A program made the position numbers and the translations under genes. This document shows, in pieces, positions 61,631-64,000 of a stretch of DNA of 64,000 nucleotides. Below the pieces are notes generated by a model. The model worked only from the letters and a program-made list of their open reading frames with translations, searched no databases and was not told the origin of the DNA. Position 1 is the first letter of the stretch; every line of letters starts with the position of its first letter. The DNA comes from Mycolicibacterium sp. HK-90 (GTDB lineage: Bacteria; Actinomycetota; Actinomycetes; Mycobacteriales; Mycobacteriaceae): positions 2,914,001-2,978,000 of the forward strand of contig NZ_CP129613.1 in the NCBI RefSeq assembly GCF_030486405.1, in the 5' to 3' direction.

Positions 61631-62604
61631 CAGCCGAAGTGAAGGACGAGCTGAGCCGCCTGGTAGTCAACTCGGTGAGCGCTCGCCGCGCGGAGGTGGC
61701 GTCATTGTTGCGCTTTGCCGGCGGCCTGCACATCGTGGCCGGCCGGGTGGTGGTCGAAGCCGAGGTGGACCTCGGGATCATCGCGCGTCGGCTGCGCAAG
61801 GACATCTACGACCTGTACGGCTACAACGCAGTGGTGCACGTGCTGTCGGCCAGTGGGATCCGGAAGAACACCCGCTATGTCGTGCGGGTGGCCGCCGACG
61901 GCGAGGCGTTGGCCCGGCAGACCGGCCTGCTCGACCTTCGTGGCCGCCCCGTCCGGGGGCTGCCCGCACAGGTCGTCGGCGGCAGCGTCGGTGACGCCGA
62001 GGCCGCATGGCGCGGGGCGTTCCTCGCGCACGGCTCGTTGACCGAGCCGGGGCGGTCGTCCGCGCTTGAGGTCAGCTGCCCGGGTCCCGAGGCGGCCCTG
62101 GCCTTGGTCGGTGCCGCGCGCCGGCTCGGCGTGAGTGCCAAGGCCCGCGAGGTCCGCGGCAGTGACCGCGTCGTGGTGCGCGACGGCGAGGCGATCGGTG
62201 CGCTGCTGACCCGAATGGGCGCCCAGGACACCCGGTTGACGTGGGAGGAACGGCGGATGCGCCGCGAGGTCCGCGCCACGGCCAACCGACTGGCGAATTT
62301 TGACGACGCGAACCTGCGCCGGTCGGCGCGGGCCGCGGTCGCCGCCGCCGCCCGCGTGGAGCGCGCGCTGGAGATCCTGGGTGACGGCGTACCCGATCAC
62401 CTGGCCGCGGCGGGCAAGCTGCGCGTGGAGCATCGGCAGGCGTCGCTGGAGGAACTGGGTCGGCTCGCCGATCCGCCCATGACGAAAGACGCTGTGGCCG
62501 GCCGTATCCGGCGCCTGCTGTCGATGGCCGATCGCAAGGCCAAGCAGGAGGGGCTGCCCGACACCGAGTCGGCGGTGACGCCGGACCTGCTCGACGACGC
62601 CTGA
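61627..62604 (+). CDS. whiA: WhiA sporulation-regulator homologue
   Basis: 325 residues from ATG 61627 (overlap with the cuvA stop; GTG 61621 is an alternative). N-terminal LAGLIDADG-like domain ([40 protein letters not shown]) and a C-terminal helix-turn-helix ([26 protein letters not shown], in part). DNA-binding protein linked to cell division in actinobacteria and Bacillus. The uvrC-rapZ-cuvA-whiA order is widely conserved. Confidence 0.95.
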   Translation: MTAEVKDELSRLVVNSVSARRAEVASLLRFAGGLHIVAGRVVVEAEVDLGIIARRLRKDIYDLYGYNAVVHVLSASGIRKNTRYVVRVAADGEALARQTGLLDLRGRPVRGLPAQVVGGSVGDAEAAWRGAFLAHGSLTEPGRSSALEVSCPGPEAALALVGAARRLGVSAKAREVRGSDRVVVRDGEAIGALLTRMGAQDTRLTWEERRMRREVRATANRLANFDDANLRRSARAAVAAAARVERALEILGDGVPDHLAAAGKLRVEHRQASLEELGRLADPPMTKDAVAGRIRRLLSMADRKAKQEGLPDTESAVTPDLLDDA

Positions 62605-62716
62605 TCGTTCGGCGCGCACACCTCGTCGGGGGTCAACGGGCGGCGCCTCAGATCCGTTGAGCCGCAAGACTCGGTCATGTGCGACGGGCTGGCACCGGGT
62701 CCTACCCACCTCGCAG

Positions 62717-63109
62717 TCATCCGTGAGCGGCATCCGCGGCAGACCGGATCTGATCCGCGAGTTTCGCCGCTCCGAAACAACGGGCACTTAACACCCGGTC
62801 GGGGGTACGGACGACAACGATTTTGGTCACGAGACCCGGCATCAGCTCCACCGACTCGACGTGCCGAAGAGCCAGTACAACGTCCAAGCTTCCGTTTTGG
62901 AGTGACCGGTTGGCGGTATTGGGGTGAAACTCCACTGTTGTGGTTGTCAGCGTCAGTCGGCCGCCGACCCACAGCCCGCCGTAGCGCTGCCGTGACCGGT
63001 CGATCCAACGTGTGCTGCCTGAGCTTGTTTGCGCAGCGAGTCGTCCCAGCGCGTTGACTTCGGCGTCCTCGATGAGGGCGTTCGCCGTCTTGGAAGTGAT
63101 CACAGTCAC
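62717..63109 (-). CDS. small GRAM/PH-like domain protein
   Basis: 130 residues from the GTG at 63107-63109. The minus-strand TAGGTT ends seven bases before it, so a leaderless start fits. An ATG at 63172 is an alternative and would add 21 residues. The body (YGGLWVGGRLTLTTTTVEF, LDVVLALRHVESVELMPG, KIVVVRTPDRVLSARCFGAAKLADQI) has the strand pattern of a GRAM/PH-like fold ending in a helix. No membrane segment. Function unknown. Confidence 0.65.
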   Translation of the reverse strand: MTVITSKTANALIEDAEVNALGRLAAQTSSGSTRWIDRSRQRYGGLWVGGRLTLTTTTVEFHPNTANRSLQNGSLDVVLALRHVESVELMPGLVTKIVVVRTPDRVLSARCFGAAKLADQIRSAADAAHG

Positions 63110-63349
63110 GGCGGCAAACCTAACAGGGGCAGTGCCGGTCCAGTCGTCGTTGCGGTGCTGCTGCCCGGCCATTGGACTGGAGTCTGCAATTTCCGGAGGA
63201 CTCTGGCATCGCGGTCCTTCGAATCGAAGGGTGCCCGAGCGATGAGACTTGGAAATCCGCCGAGTTTTACGACCGTACCGTTTACCTTGGCCGGGGTGAC
63301 CACCGGCGGCGACCGGCCCCCTGACGGGGGACCACGATGGAGGCGAATC

Positions 63350-63700
63350 ATGAGGAGCGGCACGGACATCGGTCCTCCCAATGAGCACGATGGCGTCGCA
63401 CTCAAGCGCCCGTTGCGTACCAAAGACGTTGAGGGAATACACGAAATCCAACTCGACGCGGGGACCGAGGGAACCATCGTGTTCATCGGCGAGCGTCCTG
63501 GGCAGCCCACGGAGTACATGGTCGAATTCTGCGCGCCCGGTCCGATAACACTGGCAATGCCGTTTCTACGTCGTGGGGACTTCGAGATCGTCTGGCGGTG
63601 CGCGGACAAACCGCCGAGCGTCCGTAAGTCAAAGGCCAGCGGCAGGTTGGGGTCTGTGAGGCTTTGGGTAAGGCGTCGTCTCGCGTCGTGGCTTCGATGA
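63350..63700 (+). CDS. small DUF4926-like protein
   Basis: 116 residues from ATG 63350, behind GGAGG at 63339-63343. The core KRPLRTKDVEGIHEIQLDAG, then TEGTIVFIGERPGQPTEYMV and EFCAPGPITLAM resembles the DUF4926 pattern (G-T-V-V then Y-x-V-E-F). The C-terminus is basic (RKSKASGRLGSVRLWVRRR). Members are small single-domain proteins of unknown role, sometimes near toxin or immunity genes. The reading is by pattern only. Confidence 0.6.
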   Translation: MRSGTDIGPPNEHDGVALKRPLRTKDVEGIHEIQLDAGTEGTIVFIGERPGQPTEYMVEFCAPGPITLAMPFLRRGDFEIVWRCADKPPSVRKSKASGRLGSVRLWVRRRLASWLR

Positions 63701-63896
63701 ATTTCGGGTTTTGCAACGGGTTTGGCGAACGATCGATCGACCGCTGCTACCAGTCCGCGCGTGTCGTCTCATCACGTTCGGTGCCGTGTGGTGATCCGGG
63801 TGTCAGCGGACCCTGAATGCCCAAGAAGGAAACTTGCCGATCATCCCTGCCGCTGTCATTGCGCCACCCGGAATCTGGCCTACGCGGTCGATCCAG

Positions 63897-64000
63897 CTAG
63901 TTCGGCTGCCACGGCCACCATGACGGGGTGCCGGTGGGGCACAGTTCGGTCGGGGTGGGCGTCCATTGGGAGTTGATGGCGTAGACGACCATGACCGGTG
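63897..64000 (-). CDS. C-terminal end of a gene that leaves the window
   Basis: The minus strand is open from the window edge to a TAG at 63897-63899 and reads PVMVVYAINSQWTPTPTELC and then PTGTPSWWPWQPN. Hydrophobic start, Trp/Pro-rich end and balanced codons look coding. It may be the counterpart of the membrane protein that follows whiA in M. tuberculosis (Rv1424c), but the visible part is too short to say. Confidence 0.5.
   Translation of the reverse strand, partial: PVMVVYAINSQWTPTPTELCPTGTPSWWPWQPN

Noticed and set aside
63722..63976. 84-codon plus-strand frame at the right edge
   Set aside because: Arg/Cys/Thr-rich composition, no ribosome binding site, and it is antisense to a more convincing minus-strand C-terminus.

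Overview
The window is a high-GC chromosomal segment from a mycobacterium, most likely a fast-growing Mycolicibacterium-type species. The core genes follow, almost one for one, the Mycobacterium tuberculosis block pyrR-pyrB-pyrC-Rv1382-carA-carB-pyrF ... mihF-gmk-rpoZ-coaBC-metK ... Rv1393c-cyp132-Rv1395 ... lipI-Rv1401-priA ... fmt-rsmB-rpe-ribD-P55-lprG-ribE-ribA2-ribH-Rv1417 ... uvrC-rapZ-cuvA-whiA. The PE/PPE pair found after pyrF in M. tuberculosis is missing; a Gly/Pro-rich exported protein takes its place. Family assignments come from reading protein motifs and from remembered synteny; no database search was run.

Layout. 1-4119: a large LuxR-type (LAL) ATPase regulator, a small helix-turn-helix-like protein and a secreted protein of unknown function. 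4128-11782: a catabolic island with a serine hydrolase and an AraC regulator on the minus strand, and a divergent operon on the plus strand (NDMA-dependent alcohol dehydrogenase, aldehyde dehydrogenase, esterase, Baeyer-Villiger-type flavoprotein). Its logic recalls the virS/mymA locus. 11871-20664: the pyrimidine operon, opened by a PyrR-type RNA hairpin, translationally coupled almost throughout, and closed by a hairpin terminator. 20793-25777: the Gly/Pro-rich secreted protein, then mihF, gmk, rpoZ, coaBC and metK. 25805-30974: a TetR/SRPBCC pair with a palindromic operator, then the cyp132 locus (flavin monooxygenase, P450, divergent AraC).

31115-34505 holds three tightly packed genes that do not belong to the conserved block: a DUF1444-like protein, an AAA+ ATPase with an N-terminal TPR-like segment, and a membrane-anchored TPR protein. 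This is the best candidate for an undescribed system in the window. 34604-36264 is a Tat-type catalase-family peroxidase with a cytochrome b561 behind a palindromic operator. 36267-39932 is lipI, a YhhN-family membrane protein and the helicase-dead actinobacterial PriA. The priA-fmt interval (39933-45675) looks like a variable spot. It holds a MarR/short-chain dehydrogenase pair bracketed by direct repeats of the priA 3' end, a DUF2207/LemA pair, and a 13E12-family HNH protein with an exact LexA box in its promoter.

45676-62604 is housekeeping: formyl-Met-tRNA and rRNA modification, riboflavin synthesis interleaved with the P55-LprG lipid export pair, a lipoprotein gamma-glutamyltransferase, and uvrC-rapZ-cuvA-whiA. 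The right edge carries a GRAM-like protein, a DUF4926-like small protein and the C-terminal end of a minus-strand gene that leaves the window. No tRNA, rRNA, CRISPR array, transposase or integrase was recognised.
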